Shown here: piece by piece, positions 25,880-34,623 of the stretch | How positions within the stretch are numbered: the first letter of the stretch is position 1 | How the letters are laid out: each line of letters opens with the position of its first letter | DNA from: Virgibacillus sp. NKC19-16 | GTDB lineage: Bacteria; Bacillota; Bacilli; Bacillales; Amphibacillaceae | Reading direction: 5' to 3' | Length of the DNA stretch: 64,000 nt | Assembly (NCBI RefSeq): GCF_021560035.1 | Contig: NZ_CP074373.1 | Location: 3,654,001 to 3,718,000, forward strand | Notes under the pieces: generated by a model | The model's input: the letters and a program-made list of their open reading frames with translations, nothing else | Database searches by the model: none | Told to the model about the DNA's origin: nothing | Position numbers and translations under genes: made by a program

Positions 25880-26788
25880 CTAATCCCATTGATAAGGGGT
25901 TTGCTGATATACATAGTAATTAAGCCAATTATAAAAAAGCAAATGCGTGTGCGACCGCCATGTATTCGGTGGTCTTTCGTTTGGGTCATTACCTGGAAAA
26001 TAGTTCTCCGGTATGCTTGTATCCAGACCCCTCTGGTGATCCCGCGTGTATTCCTCAGCAAGTGTTTCAGCATCATATTCAAAATGACCGGTAATCATAA
26101 TATGTTTTTCATCGTTGGAAATAACAATAAACGCACCAGCCTCACTTGAGGAAGAAAGTAAGGTCAGGCGTGGATCATTTTGAATTTCTTCCATCGAAAC
26201 GGTTGTATACCTGGAATGTGGAGCGTTGAAAATTTCATCAAATCCACGAACCAGCTTTATTTTGGGATCAGACACCAGATGATTATAAACGCCGAATAAT
26301 TTTTCCGGCAGCTCATATTTACCAATCCCATAATGATAGTACAATGCGGCCTGGGCACCCCAGCAAATGTTCAAAACAGAAGTCACATTCTCTTTTGTCC
26401 ATTCCATGATCTCTGTTAATTCTCCCCAATAGTTTACATCTTCAAATGGCAGATGCTCAATTGGGGCTCCGGTAACAATCATTCCATCATACCGGCGATC
26501 TTTGATGTTTTCAAAGGTTGTGTAGAACGTATCCAAATGGGATTTGCTTACAGTTTTCGATTCATGTGTCCGCATTCTTAAGAACGTGATATTTACCTGC
26601 AGGGGCGTATTCCCCAATAAACGCAGGAGCTGTAACTCCGTCCTTTCCTTTTCCGGCATTAAATTTAAGATGATTATATTAAGTGGACGAATGTCTTGCA
26701 TCCTTGCCCGATCTTCATCCATCACAAAAATTTTCTCTTGTTTTAATACTTCCGTTGCAGGCAATTCTTTCGGTATGTTTATTGGCAA
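25880..26788 (-). CDS. metA: Homoserine O-acetyltransferase MetA
   Basis: Transfers an acyl group to homoserine, the first committed step of methionine synthesis. 302 residues; catalytic Cys142 in NICWGAQA and the His236/Glu238 pair in TGHFEY. Residue 111 is Glu (GAPIEHL), the residue that in Bacillus MetA directs use of acetyl-CoA rather than succinyl-CoA, so the product is predicted to be O-acetylhomoserine. Second gene of a SAM-riboswitch operon, 58 bases after the frameshifted yxjG-like gene. Confidence 0.94.
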   Translation of the reverse strand: MPINIPKELPATEVLKQEKIFVMDEDRARMQDIRPLNIIILNLMPEKERTELQLLRLLGNTPLQVNITFLRMRTHESKTVSKSHLDTFYTTFENIKDRRYDGMIVTGAPIEHLPFEDVNYWGELTEIMEWTKENVTSVLNICWGAQAALYYHYGIGKYELPEKLFGVYNHLVSDPKIKLVRGFDEIFNAPHSRYTTVSMEEIQNDPRLTLLSSSSEAGAFIVISNDEKHIMITGHFEYDAETLAEEYTRDHQRGLDTSIPENYFPGNDPNERPPNTWRSHTHLLFYNWLNYYVYQQTPYQWD

Positions 26789-26846
26789 CTGACATCTCTC
26801 CCTCCTGCATACTTATTCTATTAACAACGTTAAAACTCGCACCTGT

Positions 26847-27960
26847 TTATTGCCACACTTCTTCAGAAATTTCTACAATATGGCGGATTTTATCCCATTG
26901 CTGATCTTCCGTTAAATCATTACCCTCTTCCGTTGAAGCAAATCCACATTGCGGGCTAAGACATAGGTTATCATAGGATAGATATCCAGCCGCTTCAGCA
27001 ATTCGCTCTTTTACAAGGGCTTTATTTTCCAGCTCAGCAAATTTGGATGTAACTAAACCTAGAACAACATGCAGATCATCCCTGTTCACATGTTTCAGCG
27101 GTTCGAATCCACCGGAACGCCCGTCGTCAAATTCAAGAAAAAGCCCGTCAACATTCAGACCATTAAATATCGTTTCCGATGCCTTATCATACGAACCAGA
27201 ACTGAAATAACGAACGGTAATTGCCCCGGCAAATATGCATGGTAACCAGAAGATCATCTGGACGATCGGCGATGGATTCATTGATAGCGCGTTTGCATAA
27301 TTTTTGCAGTTCGGCAGGCTCATACCCTTCCGCGCGGAGCGATTGTTCCCCCTCTTCCGATAAAAAGGAAGCCCATGACGTGTCATCAAGCTGTAAATAG
27401 CGGCATCCCGCATCATAAAAAGCCTGAATCGCTTTTTTATAGGCATTTGTCAAATCCCTCAACAAATCCTCAATATCACCATAAACTTCATTATCAATCT
27501 CCGCCCGAACTAGGAGCATATTAGGGCTTGGAATGGTCTGCTTGGCAACATGATCCTCTCCTACTTTTCCTCGCAAAAACTTGAAATGATCTAGGAATGG
27601 ATGATCTTCATTAAAATCAACGTTGCCTGTTACACGAATCGCATGGGCAGTTGTTTCAATGCCATCAAACTTCAATCCAGTGTTTGATTCGAATCCTTCC
27701 ACACCACCCAAATTTTCTAGAAAGTCAAAATGCCACCATGAACGGCGAAATTCCCCGTCGGTTATCGACGTAAGTCCTGCTTCCTTCTGCTTTTCGACAA
27801 GTTTGCTTATTTCTTCATCTTCAATAGTACGAAGCTGCTGGGCGGAAATTTCTCCATTTGCATTCTGGGCTCTTGCCTGTTTAAGGCGTTCCGGTCTTAG
27901 AAAACTACCCACATGGTCTGCTTTGAATGGTGCCTTGCTATCTAATTTTGTTGTTGTCAT
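26847..27960 (-). pseudogene. YxjG/YxjH-type methionine synthase, frameshifted
   Basis: Cobalamin-independent methionine-synthase-like protein (Meth_synt_2 fold). From ATG 27960 the frame gives FKADHVGSFLRPERLKQAR, DGEFRRSWWHFDFL and zinc-site MHICRGNYRS, then derails at about 27207-27211; a shift of one frame restores YFSSGSYDKASETIF, LEFDDGRSGGFEPLKH and CLSPQCGFAST with its zinc cysteine, ending at 26847. Whole length about 370 residues, normal for YxjG. The most economical cause is one extra T (or loss of two bases). It follows a SAM-I riboswitch and precedes metA. Confidence 0.88.
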
Positions 27961-27979
27961 GGTATTCCGCTCCTTTAAT

Positions 27980-28130
27980 CAAAAAAGGCCCCTTCGATTA
28001 AGAAGAGGCACTATCATGCGATCATCTTCTTATCTTCCAAGTTTCATCAACTTGCTAGAAGTAGCACCTTGTTATAATAACAGGTTGCTGAAGCGTCACT
28101 GGGCTTAGTCCCTCAGCCTCTCTTAATAAG
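27980..28130 (-). ncRNA. SAM-I riboswitch (S-box) with terminator
   Basis: On the minus strand: CTTATTAAGAGAGGCTGAGGG opening helix (28130 downward), AAGCCCAGTGACGCTTCAGCAACC, AAGGTGCTACTTCTAGCAAG, then GATGAAACTTGGAAGATAAGAAG closing helix P1. These are the conserved S-box blocks (GAGGGA, GCAACC, GGTGC). The attenuator AGGCACT...GGGGCC hairpin with TTTTTT lies at 27980-28011. When SAM is abundant the terminator forms and methionine genes are off. Confidence 0.95.
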
Positions 28131-28167
28131 AATCGTTACCTGAATTATTTGAATTACTATACAAACG

Positions 28168-28196
28168 ATAGTAGCATTTTTATAGATAAAAAGCAA
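28168..28196 (-). promoter_or_regulatory. Sigma-A promoter of the SAM-riboswitch operon
   Basis: -35 TTGCTT (28196-28191) and -10 TACTAT (28173-28168) with 17-base spacing, about 38 bases before the riboswitch. Confidence 0.7.
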
Positions 28197-28252
28197 GGAA
28201 GCATGGACAACCCTCACAATACTAACGACAAAGGGTAGCATGCATACGTGTG

Positions 28253-28774
28253 TCACCCTATCCACTGTGCAACCGAAATAAGATCTGGAAAAAACATGTC
28301 TGCATCTGCTCGTGTTTCTTTCCTATTTCCAATAAGAATGGTCCTAACACCCGCTTCCTTCCCTGCTTCAATATCCGGCTCGCGGTCCCCTACCATATAA
28401 CTTTGATCTAAATCAATATCATGTTTTTCTGCAAAATCCAAAATCATTTGCGGCTTCGGCTTACGGCAGGCACAATTCGCATGTGGCTTGTGGGGGCAAT
28501 AAGCGATGTCATCGATGGTTGCACCAAATGCGGCTAAATCTTTTTTCATCTTTGTATGTACTGCCTCTAAAGCAGTTTCTTGCATATAGCCAAGCCCGAT
28601 CCCCCCCTGATTCGTTACAACGAAAACCTTAAATCCCAAATCATTGAACCGCCTTACAGCTTCGCCTACACCACTTAGCAAATGGAAGTCCTTTGGCTTA
28701 TTTACGAATTTCACCCGATTGGTGAGTACCTCATTGATTACACCATCCCGGTCAAGAAACATGCCGATGTTCAT
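28253..28774 (-). CDS. HAD-family bisphosphate phosphatase, GmhB-like
   Basis: 173 residues. HAD motif I FLDRDGVIN, motif II VVTNQGG, motif III Lys-containing CRKPKPQM and motif IV MVGDREPDIEAGKEAG are intact, and the zinc-binding insertion CPHKPHANCACRKP is present, as in GmhB (D,D-heptose-1,7-bisphosphate phosphatase) and histidinol-phosphatases. Here, without other heptose genes nearby, the substrate is uncertain. ATG 28774 has AAGG 7 bases upstream; an ATG at 28792 lacks a site. Confidence 0.85.
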   Translation of the reverse strand: MNIGMFLDRDGVINEVLTNRVKFVNKPKDFHLLSGVGEAVRRFNDLGFKVFVVTNQGGIGLGYMQETALEAVHTKMKKDLAAFGATIDDIAYCPHKPHANCACRKPKPQMILDFAEKHDIDLDQSYMVGDREPDIEAGKEAGVRTILIGNRKETRADADMFFPDLISVAQWIG

Positions 28775-28823
28775 GACATTACCTTCTTCCATATGTTACT
28801 TGCACAAATCAACGGGGAAGCAC

Positions 28824-28865
28824 GGGGCAGCCCTTTTGCTTCCTAAAAAGCAGAAGAGCCGTCCC
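28824..28865. repeat. Dispersed hairpin family C, copy 1
   Basis: GGGGCAGCCCTTTTGCTTCC / AAAGCAGAAGAGCCGTCCC arms. Homologous with the element at 29706. Confidence 0.55.
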
Positions 28866-28874
28866 AGTTCATCC

Positions 28875-29297
28875 TTAGAATTCCAATTCCTTTGGTGCTT
28901 CTCCTTTTTTATTCATAACCCGGATGGCAGTTGGATTAATCTCCAGCAAGACAAGTTCTGGGTCCTCTGGGCCATCAAAATAAATTTTCATCGTGTCATT
29001 CCACAGCTCCTTTTTCAGTGCTTCTGAATTATTAAAGGAGACCTTCCCTTGATATTCCACATAATCATCACCAAATCCTTCACCATCGTATCCGAGCAGA
29101 ATATGCGTGAAAGGATTCGCTTCAATTTCCTCCGCCTTATCCGTTTCCTTGCTCGTTAACGTATAGAGCTTCAATCCTTCATTGAAAAACGTCATGTACC
29201 TTGTATGGGGCTTATTATTCTTCACTGTTGCCATCGGGCCAACGTAGCTGCTTTTTAGAATTTTTTCAACGGTTGCTTTGATCTCAGTTTGACTCAT
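28875..29297 (-). CDS. ydaG: General stress protein 26-like (YdaG), pyridoxamine-phosphate-oxidase fold
   Basis: 140-residue split-barrel flavin-binding protein. GPMATVKNNKPHTRYMTFFNEG, LYTLTSKETDKAEEIEANP and HILLGYDGEGFGDDYVEYQG follow B. subtilis YdaG, a sigma-B-dependent stress protein, nearly block for block. Likely binds FMN or a related cofactor; true reaction unknown. ATG behind AAAAAGGAG. Confidence 0.85.
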   Translation of the reverse strand: MSQTEIKATVEKILKSSYVGPMATVKNNKPHTRYMTFFNEGLKLYTLTSKETDKAEEIEANPFTHILLGYDGEGFGDDYVEYQGKVSFNNSEALKKELWNDTMKIYFDGPEDPELVLLEINPTAIRVMNKKGEAPKELEF

Positions 29298-29411
29298 TAC
29301 TATACACTCCTTTTTGTTGCTGGTGTAAATAGTATTCCTTCTGCTCTTGAAAAATAAACATTTTCCTGACTTCAGAAATGGATGTGGCTTGGAATGTATA
29401 TTACTGTAAAA

Positions 29412-29451
29412 TAAAAAAGGTGACCGCTCTCCCTAAGGTTAGCGATTACCT
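29412..29451 (-). terminator. Terminator after the zinc-ribbon gene
   Basis: AGGTAATCGCT / AGCGGTCACCT stem (two mismatches/wobbles) followed on minus by TTTTTTATTTT. Confidence 0.8.
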
Positions 29452-29471
29452 CTAAATTAAATTACCCTTTC

Positions 29472-29681
29472 TTAATTATCCTCAATAAGTCTAGCAACAT
29501 CTTCCCCGCATTTTTTGCATTTTCCTTTAAGCAATATTCCATGCTTGTCGTTATGCATGTCATAATCGACGATAGTAGTTTCCATGCAGTTGACACAAAA
29601 CACATTGCTAAGAAGCTGCATCTGGATGTCCTTAGGAATTTTAGACCATTTTTGAGCAGCTTTTAAATCGGTAACTGAAAT
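29472..29681 (-). CDS. Small zinc-ribbon protein, apparent ATT start (69 aa)
   Basis: The reading gives SVTDLKAAQKWSKIPKD, then two CxxC knuckles: VFCVNCMETT and GKCKKCGEDV, ending RLIEDN. A strong AAGGAGG (29689-29695) is 7 bases before an ATT codon at 29681; no ATG, GTG or TTG lies there. An internal ATG further in (IQMQLL) has AAGGA upstream and would remove the first 22 residues. ATT starts are rare (infC uses one). Terminator follows. It could equally be a gene with a mutated start codon. Confidence 0.65.
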   Translation of the reverse strand: MSVTDLKAAQKWSKIPKDIQMQLLSNVFCVNCMETTIVDYDMHNDKHGILLKGKCKKCGEDVARLIEDN

Positions 29682-29695
29682 TTTTTAACCTCCTT

Positions 29696-29756
29696 AAAAA
29701 AGCATGTGGACAGGTTCTCCCGCCTCCTTAAGAAGCAGAAGAACCGACCCCATGCT
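29696..29756 (-). terminator. Hairpin family C, copy 2, acting as terminator
   Basis: AGCATG...CATGCT outer stem enclosing GGTTCTTC / GGGAGAACC, followed on minus by TTTTT. Ends the next gene upstream and lends it its last codons. Confidence 0.75.
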
Positions 29757-30075
29757 TTTTCTCAAACCTTTCAATCAATGCAAAAATATATGCTGTATTT
29801 TTCGATACATAGGATGCTTCTTTCCTCACACCTGGTTCCCCGCTGCTCCAACGATCATAAAAAACATGGACACGCTCGAATTCTTTGAAACTGATCTTTC
29901 TGTTTTTCGATATATTCACACTTGGTTTTTTAAATGTGGTGGGTTTTATAATTAAGGTGTCGTCTGCAGGAATTACAGCAAACCATAATGGTTCCTGATG
30001 ATTTCTGGGTACTGTATGTATCTCAAACTCGTAATCTCGCTTTTGTATTTTGTTCCATACCTCTAACGCATTCAT
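29728..30075 (-). CDS. Conserved hypothetical protein, 115 aa
   Basis: Begins MNALEVWNKIQKRDYEFEIH and contains EPLWFAVIPADDTLIIKPT and FERVHVFYDRWSSGEPGVRK. Predicted alpha+beta, cytoplasmic, no known motif that I recognise. ATG 30075 chosen over TTG 30081 because GGGAGG is better spaced. The last residues (GVGSSAS) are coded by the terminator/repeat. Confidence 0.55.
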   Translation of the reverse strand: MNALEVWNKIQKRDYEFEIHTVPRNHQEPLWFAVIPADDTLIIKPTTFKKPSVNISKNRKISFKEFERVHVFYDRWSSGEPGVRKEASYVSKNTAYIFALIERFEKKHGVGSSAS

Positions 30076-30179
30076 TGGCAACCCTCCCGTAAATTGTTGT
30101 ATCTATCATAATACATAAACACCCAATCTATCAATCAATTGACGGAAGGGAGGGGGCAAAGTACCCTTTCACCTTCCCC

Positions 30180-30530
30180 TTATATAGCCATATTATTTTT
30201 CATAAGCCTTCTTGCCTTGATATAGGCAATTGCTTCTTCTATTTCCTCATCGGTCAACTTGATATCATCCACATATAAGTTATAACTCTCCAGATCCTTT
30301 GCATGCTGCAGGTTTACCCCTGATGATTTTGTCTCTTCACCTAGTAAATAGTCCACGTCCACATCAAAATATTCAGCAATCTTACTAACATGACTGGGGA
30401 TCGGTTGCTTCTTACCAAGCTCATAACTCCAAATAATTGTTTTCGCAAAATGCAATTCATTAGCCAATTCCTCTGGCGATAATCCTTTTTCTTCCCTTAA
30501 TTGTATTAGTCTCGATGCAATATTACTCAT
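30180..30530 (-). CDS. XRE-family transcriptional regulator
   Basis: 116 residues with an N-terminal HTH_3 domain (about 3-58): IASRLIQLREEKGLSPEELANELHFAKTIIW, SYELGKKQPIPSHVSKIAEYFDVDVDYLLG. The C-terminal part is a short helical tail (KLTDEEIEEAIAYIKARR). ATG 30530 with GGAG 8 bases upstream; an in-frame GTG at 30539 is too close. Similar to SinR/phage-repressor-like regulators; target unknown. Confidence 0.85.
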   Translation of the reverse strand: MSNIASRLIQLREEKGLSPEELANELHFAKTIIWSYELGKKQPIPSHVSKIAEYFDVDVDYLLGEETKSSGVNLQHAKDLESYNLYVDDIKLTDEEIEEAIAYIKARRLMKNNMAI

Positions 30531-30654
30531 CTGTTTCACTCCATTTATTTTTCTAAATATTATATTTATTCCTATTGTATCACAAATTGGCGTAAAGATG
30601 TAGAATTAGGCCTTCGATTTAAAAAACTTTACTAAGAATTAACTTAATTAAAAG

Positions 30655-30830
30655 TTTGAAATTTATGGAGAAAGGGGAGGTTCCTCGTCTCAACAACAAC
30701 AAAAAGACACCGTTCCTGTCCCTTCGTCCCAAAAAATTACCCTTACCCTCGCATGAAATCCTACATTTTACACATGGTAAGAATATAACCCTTGGAAGCA
30801 GGGGGCCGTCCCATGCTTCAAAGAAAAGAG
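30655..30830. other. Gene-free leader with degenerate palindromes
   Basis: Holds GGGGAGGTTCCTCGTC, CGTTCCTGTCCCTTCGTCCC and a GAAGCAGGGGGCCGTCCCATGCTTC hairpin (about 30795-30820), pieces related to families B and C. No gene or clear promoter seen. Confidence 0.4.
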
Positions 30831-30838
30831 GCTAAATT

Positions 30839-32254
30839 TTGGAATATGCGTGGTTTTCTTTAATTCCGTTTGTGATTGTTATAGCTTTATCCATTTGGCT
30901 GAAGAAAATCTTACCCGGTCTTGTGCTTGGGCTTTTAGTTGGGGCTCTTTTGGTTGAATTCAGTGTTCTTGGCGGAACAGTGGAAACGGTCAACTATATT
31001 GTAACAACACTTTCGGATCCGTCAAATATAAATATTATCGCCTTTCTCTATCTTTTCGGCGGGTTAATCGGCATGATGCAGATTTCGGGAGGTATTAAAG
31101 GGTTTTCCGAGTGGATCGGTGAAAAAATTGATTCTGAACGCGGTCTGCTTTCGATTATCTGGCTGACACTTCCCTTTACATTTATGATGCCAATGTTTCG
31201 GATCATGATGATCGGCCCTGTTGTGAAATCATTGCTTAAAAAAGTAAATACATCCAAATGGAAGGTCGGCTTTACCATGGATGTATCGACAAGTTCGGTA
31301 ATTGTTTTGCTACCAGTTGCAACTGCATTTGTCGGATTCATGGTATCTCTTGTTCAAGGCGGTATTCAAGAACACAACCTTAACATGGATGCCTATCAGG
31401 TGTTTCTTTTCAGTATTCCGTTTAACTTTTTTGCCATTGTCATGCTCATTATCGGGCTGATTCGAACATTTTGGTCATCCAATGAAAAAAAACATAAGAA
31501 CAAAAAAGGAGATCAGGAGCAGGGGAAGAAATATCACCGTGTTGGTATTAAAAAGGAGCTTTCCATGGTAAAGGCACAGCCGTGGAATCTGATTGTTCCC
31601 TTGTTTTTACTGCTTGGACTGACGCTATTCCTGTTGTGGAAGGATGGGGTCGACAAAGGTGCTACGGGTATTTTTAATGCTTTTGCGGAAGCGGATGCTA
31701 CCTTTGTGATGTTGCTTTCTATATTTATTACGCTTATCATCACGTTCGTTTTCTACATGATCCGAAATCAGAAACTAGGAGAAATCATCTATCATTTCTA
31801 TGATGGCGGAAACCAGCTAATGCAGCCAATCATCCTCCTTATACTTGTATGGGCGCTCTCTCTTGTAGCTGAAGATCTCGGTTTTTCACAATTTATTGGT
31901 TCTACACTTGGTTCATTCCTGCCGGGGTTCACGATACCCGCAGTCGTTTTTCTGATTGGTTCCATCATCAGCTATTTCATCGGTTCCTCTTGGGGAACAT
32001 GGGGCCTGCTCATGCCACTTGGGATGGCATTGGCAACAGCAACCGGCGCACCCATTCCAATGACCGTCGGAGCAGTTTTTGCCAGCGGTTCATTCGGTGC
32101 CATGACCTCCCCGCTTGGCGACACAACTATCACAACCGCATCCATACTGGAAGTCCCCTTGATCGATTATGCACGATACAAATTGAAAATCGTATCCATC
32201 GGCGCGGGAATTGCTGTAGTGATGTATTTTGTGGCTGGATTGTTTTTGGGGTAA
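30839..32254 (+). CDS. NhaC-family Na+/H+ antiporter-like transporter
   Basis: 471 residues, about 11-12 transmembrane segments, with a charged loop at about 217-243 (EKKHKNKKGDQEQGKKYH). Pfam NhaC-type features include TLPFTFMMPMFRIMMIGPV, FIGSSWGTWGLLMPLGMALA and ASGSFGAMTSPLGDTT near the C-terminus. Members exchange Na+ for H+ or malate/lactate. Start is TTG 30839, 7 bases after AAGAGG. Monocistronic. Consistent with life in salt, but the ion is inferred from family only. Confidence 0.83.
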   Translation: MEYAWFSLIPFVIVIALSIWLKKILPGLVLGLLVGALLVEFSVLGGTVETVNYIVTTLSDPSNINIIAFLYLFGGLIGMMQISGGIKGFSEWIGEKIDSERGLLSIIWLTLPFTFMMPMFRIMMIGPVVKSLLKKVNTSKWKVGFTMDVSTSSVIVLLPVATAFVGFMVSLVQGGIQEHNLNMDAYQVFLFSIPFNFFAIVMLIIGLIRTFWSSNEKKHKNKKGDQEQGKKYHRVGIKKELSMVKAQPWNLIVPLFLLLGLTLFLLWKDGVDKGATGIFNAFAEADATFVMLLSIFITLIITFVFYMIRNQKLGEIIYHFYDGGNQLMQPIILLILVWALSLVAEDLGFSQFIGSTLGSFLPGFTIPAVVFLIGSIISYFIGSSWGTWGLLMPLGMALATATGAPIPMTVGAVFASGSFGAMTSPLGDTTITTASILEVPLIDYARYKLKIVSIGAGIAVVMYFVAGLFLG

Positions 32255-32266
32255 AGAGGCTTGAGC

Positions 32267-32302
32267 GAGGAAGCACGGGGAGGAAGTTTCTCCTGCTTCC
32301 TC
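32267..32302 (+). terminator. Hairpin after the antiporter gene
   Basis: GAGGAAGCA / TGCTTCCTC stem with inner GGGAG/CTCC pairing; weak T run. Also resembles family C hairpins. Confidence 0.5.
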
Positions 32303-32380
32303 CATTCAAATATAACCTTTTCCAGGGACAACAACAAAATTAAACTTCCCATCAGAGATGTTTTAGGATACATGGATCGA

Positions 32381-32430
32381 GCGGTTCAGTCCCTTAAAGC
32401 AGGAAGTAGATAAAAAAAGCAAAGAACCGC
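32381..32430 (-). terminator. Family C-like hairpin after panE-like gene
   Basis: GCGGTTC (32381) / GAACCGC (32424) arms around an AT-rich interior containing AAAAAAA. Part of the repeat family or a weak terminator. Confidence 0.4.
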
Positions 32431-32443
32431 CTTCATACTTCCT

Positions 32444-33352
32444 TCACGCAAAAGGCTTGATCAATCCCAGTACAGCCTTAATATAAGGAACGTCCAAATT
32501 CACACCTTCAGCCAGCCGCACTGCCCCTCCATGCAAATGGTCTACTTCAAGTGATAAGCCTTTTCGCCGGTCTTTATGCATGGAAGATGTTGCTTCGGAA
32601 TCTAACTTGCTTATATTCTGTTTGGTCGCTTCCACATCTGCATCGGTTAACTGCACGTTGTACTTAGTTGCCAAAAGCTTCATTTCCTTGAGTAACATCT
32701 CCACGATATGAAACGTTTCTTTGTTATCACGAATCGGCCCGATAGTTAAGTTGGACGCAGTCGTCACACCTGACAATGCATTGATAAACATGTATTTTTT
32801 CCATAGTTCCCGTGAAATGTCCTCACTATTTCGGCTGTCCATGACAGCATGTTCTGACATCTCCTCTATTCTGCTGCACACTTCCTTTTGGGAAGGATTA
32901 AGCGGTCCAAAAATCAACTGATGTGCATCACCGGAATGCTCGACATGTCCCTTATCGTTTAACGTTGCAAAAATAAATGACAGCCCTCCAATAACAGAGT
33001 CCTTGCCAAGCGCGTCTTGTAAAATCTGAATATGTTCCATGCCATTTAATACTGGCAGCACGTAAGCACCTTTTTTCGTCAGTGCTTTTACATGCTCAAG
33101 CGTACCTTGCAGATGATATCCCTTCACGCTTACAAGTACGAGATCTGCTGCTTGAATCTCCTCAGGATCTGTTATCACCTTAGGATTTTCCACTTCATAA
33201 TCCCCGTATGGGCTATTGATTTTGATCCCATGGTCCTTAATTTGCGCTGCTCTTTTTTCCCTAACTAAAAATGTTACATCTGCTCTTGCCTCAATCCAAC
33301 GCGCCCCGAAATAAGCGCCTAGTGCACCTGCACCTATAACAACAATTCGCAA
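32444..33352 (-). CDS. panE: 2-dehydropantoate 2-reductase family protein (PanE/ApbA)
   Basis: NADPH-dependent ketopantoate reductase-like enzyme of the pantothenate/CoA pathway. 302 residues: N-terminal IVVIGAGALGAYFGARW (GxGxxG, 5-21), VKGYHL with catalytic Lys about 76, NGMEHIQIL with Asn about 103, and C-terminal helical domain KKYMFINALSGVTTASN with the second catalytic Lys. TTG start with AGGAGGG 6 bases upstream. Paralogues exist in many bacilli, so the substrate might be another 2-ketoacid. Confidence 0.82.
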   Translation of the reverse strand: MRIVVIGAGALGAYFGARWIEARADVTFLVREKRAAQIKDHGIKINSPYGDYEVENPKVITDPEEIQAADLVLVSVKGYHLQGTLEHVKALTKKGAYVLPVLNGMEHIQILQDALGKDSVIGGLSFIFATLNDKGHVEHSGDAHQLIFGPLNPSQKEVCSRIEEMSEHAVMDSRNSEDISRELWKKYMFINALSGVTTASNLTIGPIRDNKETFHIVEMLLKEMKLLATKYNVQLTDADVEATKQNISKLDSEATSSMHKDRRKGLSLEVDHLHGGAVRLAEGVNLDVPYIKAVLGLIKPFA

Positions 33353-33487
33353 AAATATCCCTCCTACAAGTTATTATTTGCTATAAGATTTCCCTGTCCA
33401 AACTATAGATATGTAGTATAATGAAGATGTCGTCGATGCTGTATAGGATTTTGGCTACCACCCCCCGATAGAAAGGGGGTGAAAATA

Positions 33488-33610
33488 TTGTTTGAGGCAG
33501 TTGCCTTTCTATTCCTAATATTTTTTGTACAAGCAATTTGGGATAGAAAGAAAATAAGGCGAGTGCTCAAAAAGCTCGCCTTACATGCTGCAAAATGGTT
33601 CTCGTATTAA
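33488..33610 (+). CDS. Small single-pass membrane peptide (40 aa)
   Basis: TTG start 8 bases after AAAGGGGG: an FEAVAFLFLIFFVQAIW membrane segment followed by a basic tail RKKIRRVLKKLALHAAKWFSY. Codons for the tail fold into AAGGCGAG / CTCGCCTT, an in-gene hairpin. Size and layout (one helix plus basic end) recall type I toxin or regulator peptides, but no antitoxin RNA can be identified. Could be chance. Confidence 0.4.
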   Translation: MFEAVAFLFLIFFVQAIWDRKKIRRVLKKLALHAAKWFSY

Positions 33611-33741
33611 GGGAACCGCAATATTCATTGAGGGGATGCATACCCCCTCTCCCTATACAGTATTATACATGATTCATTAAAATTATGCTACTAAACAAAG
33701 TAAAATAATGGCGAGCGATAACTTCCTCTGTTTCATAAAAT

Positions 33742-34386
33742 TCATACCCCTGAGTTAGATGGAGATAGGGTATAAGACCACGAATAAATAAAATCAACAA
33801 TAAAAACAATTCCCCACACCATAGAAATGCTATAAATTGTTTCATTTGCGTATGGCGATTCGGCTGCAGTCCCCGCCTCAATCCATGAAAGATCTGTTAC
33901 ATATATGAGCATTTCATCAAGGCCATCCGTCCCATGAACCCAAAAAACAGCCTGCACACCAACAAATACAACGAAATGCACCATGGCGCTCCAGCGGTAC
34001 TTTTTTGCTATAAACTTTGGATCCTTATTCCTCTTGATAATACGATAGTCTTTCTCTGTTAAAAGATCGACACCACGCCAAACACCAATTTTCTGACGCA
34101 TCCAGCGATCCAATTTCATGAAATCAACTATTCCAAACGTACATGCGTAAATCACAAAAATCGTGATGATAATCTGGAAGGTTGAAATCTCCCCGGTTTC
34201 CCGGTAAATCAGAATTGCCAACAATGCCTCAAATATCAATAGTACGAGAAAAGCAAGGAGAAAAAGCAAACTCTGTCTTCGCTTATTTAATAAATAACGA
34301 ACAACACCGAATAGAAGAAGCGCAGCCAACGATAAAACTTCCGCTACAATGAATATTTCCCATTGATATGTAAGAATCAGATCCAT
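33742..34386 (-). CDS. Multi-pass membrane protein, unknown function
   Basis: 214 residues; hydrophobic segments at about 5-30, 38-62, 68-88, 132-155 and 182-203, with a cytoplasmic basic loop (KLDRWMRQKIGVWRGVDLLTEKDYRIIKRNKDPKFIAKKYRW). No known signature. Single gene with ATG 34386 (GGTGGATGATTAGATGG); no clear regulator nearby. Confidence 0.6.
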   Translation of the reverse strand: MDLILTYQWEIFIVAEVLSLAALLLFGVVRYLLNKRRQSLLFLLAFLVLLIFEALLAILIYRETGEISTFQIIITIFVIYACTFGIVDFMKLDRWMRQKIGVWRGVDLLTEKDYRIIKRNKDPKFIAKKYRWSAMVHFVVFVGVQAVFWVHGTDGLDEMLIYVTDLSWIEAGTAAESPYANETIYSISMVWGIVFIVDFIYSWSYTLSPSNSGV

Positions 34387-34623
34387 CTAATCATCCACCC
34401 CATAAAATAATCTAATCTTAGTTTCTATTTACTTTATGGAAAAGTCAATGTTTTTTAGAATACAAGTGGATAAAGTTTCTTCTCCGTGTGGAGTTGAAAC
34501 AACCTTAATTGAAAATACCTACAAACCCTATTTTAAATGCTATAAAACGCTACATTCGGACTATTGTTTATATTATTTTGAGTAGTAAAATAGCTTATAA
34601 CACTACGATGAGGAGGAAATTTT

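Noticed and set aside
28253-28774. Histidinol phosphatase (hisB type)
   Set aside because: Zinc-loop HAD proteins cover both activities; no his genes lie near, so only the GmhB-like family is claimed.
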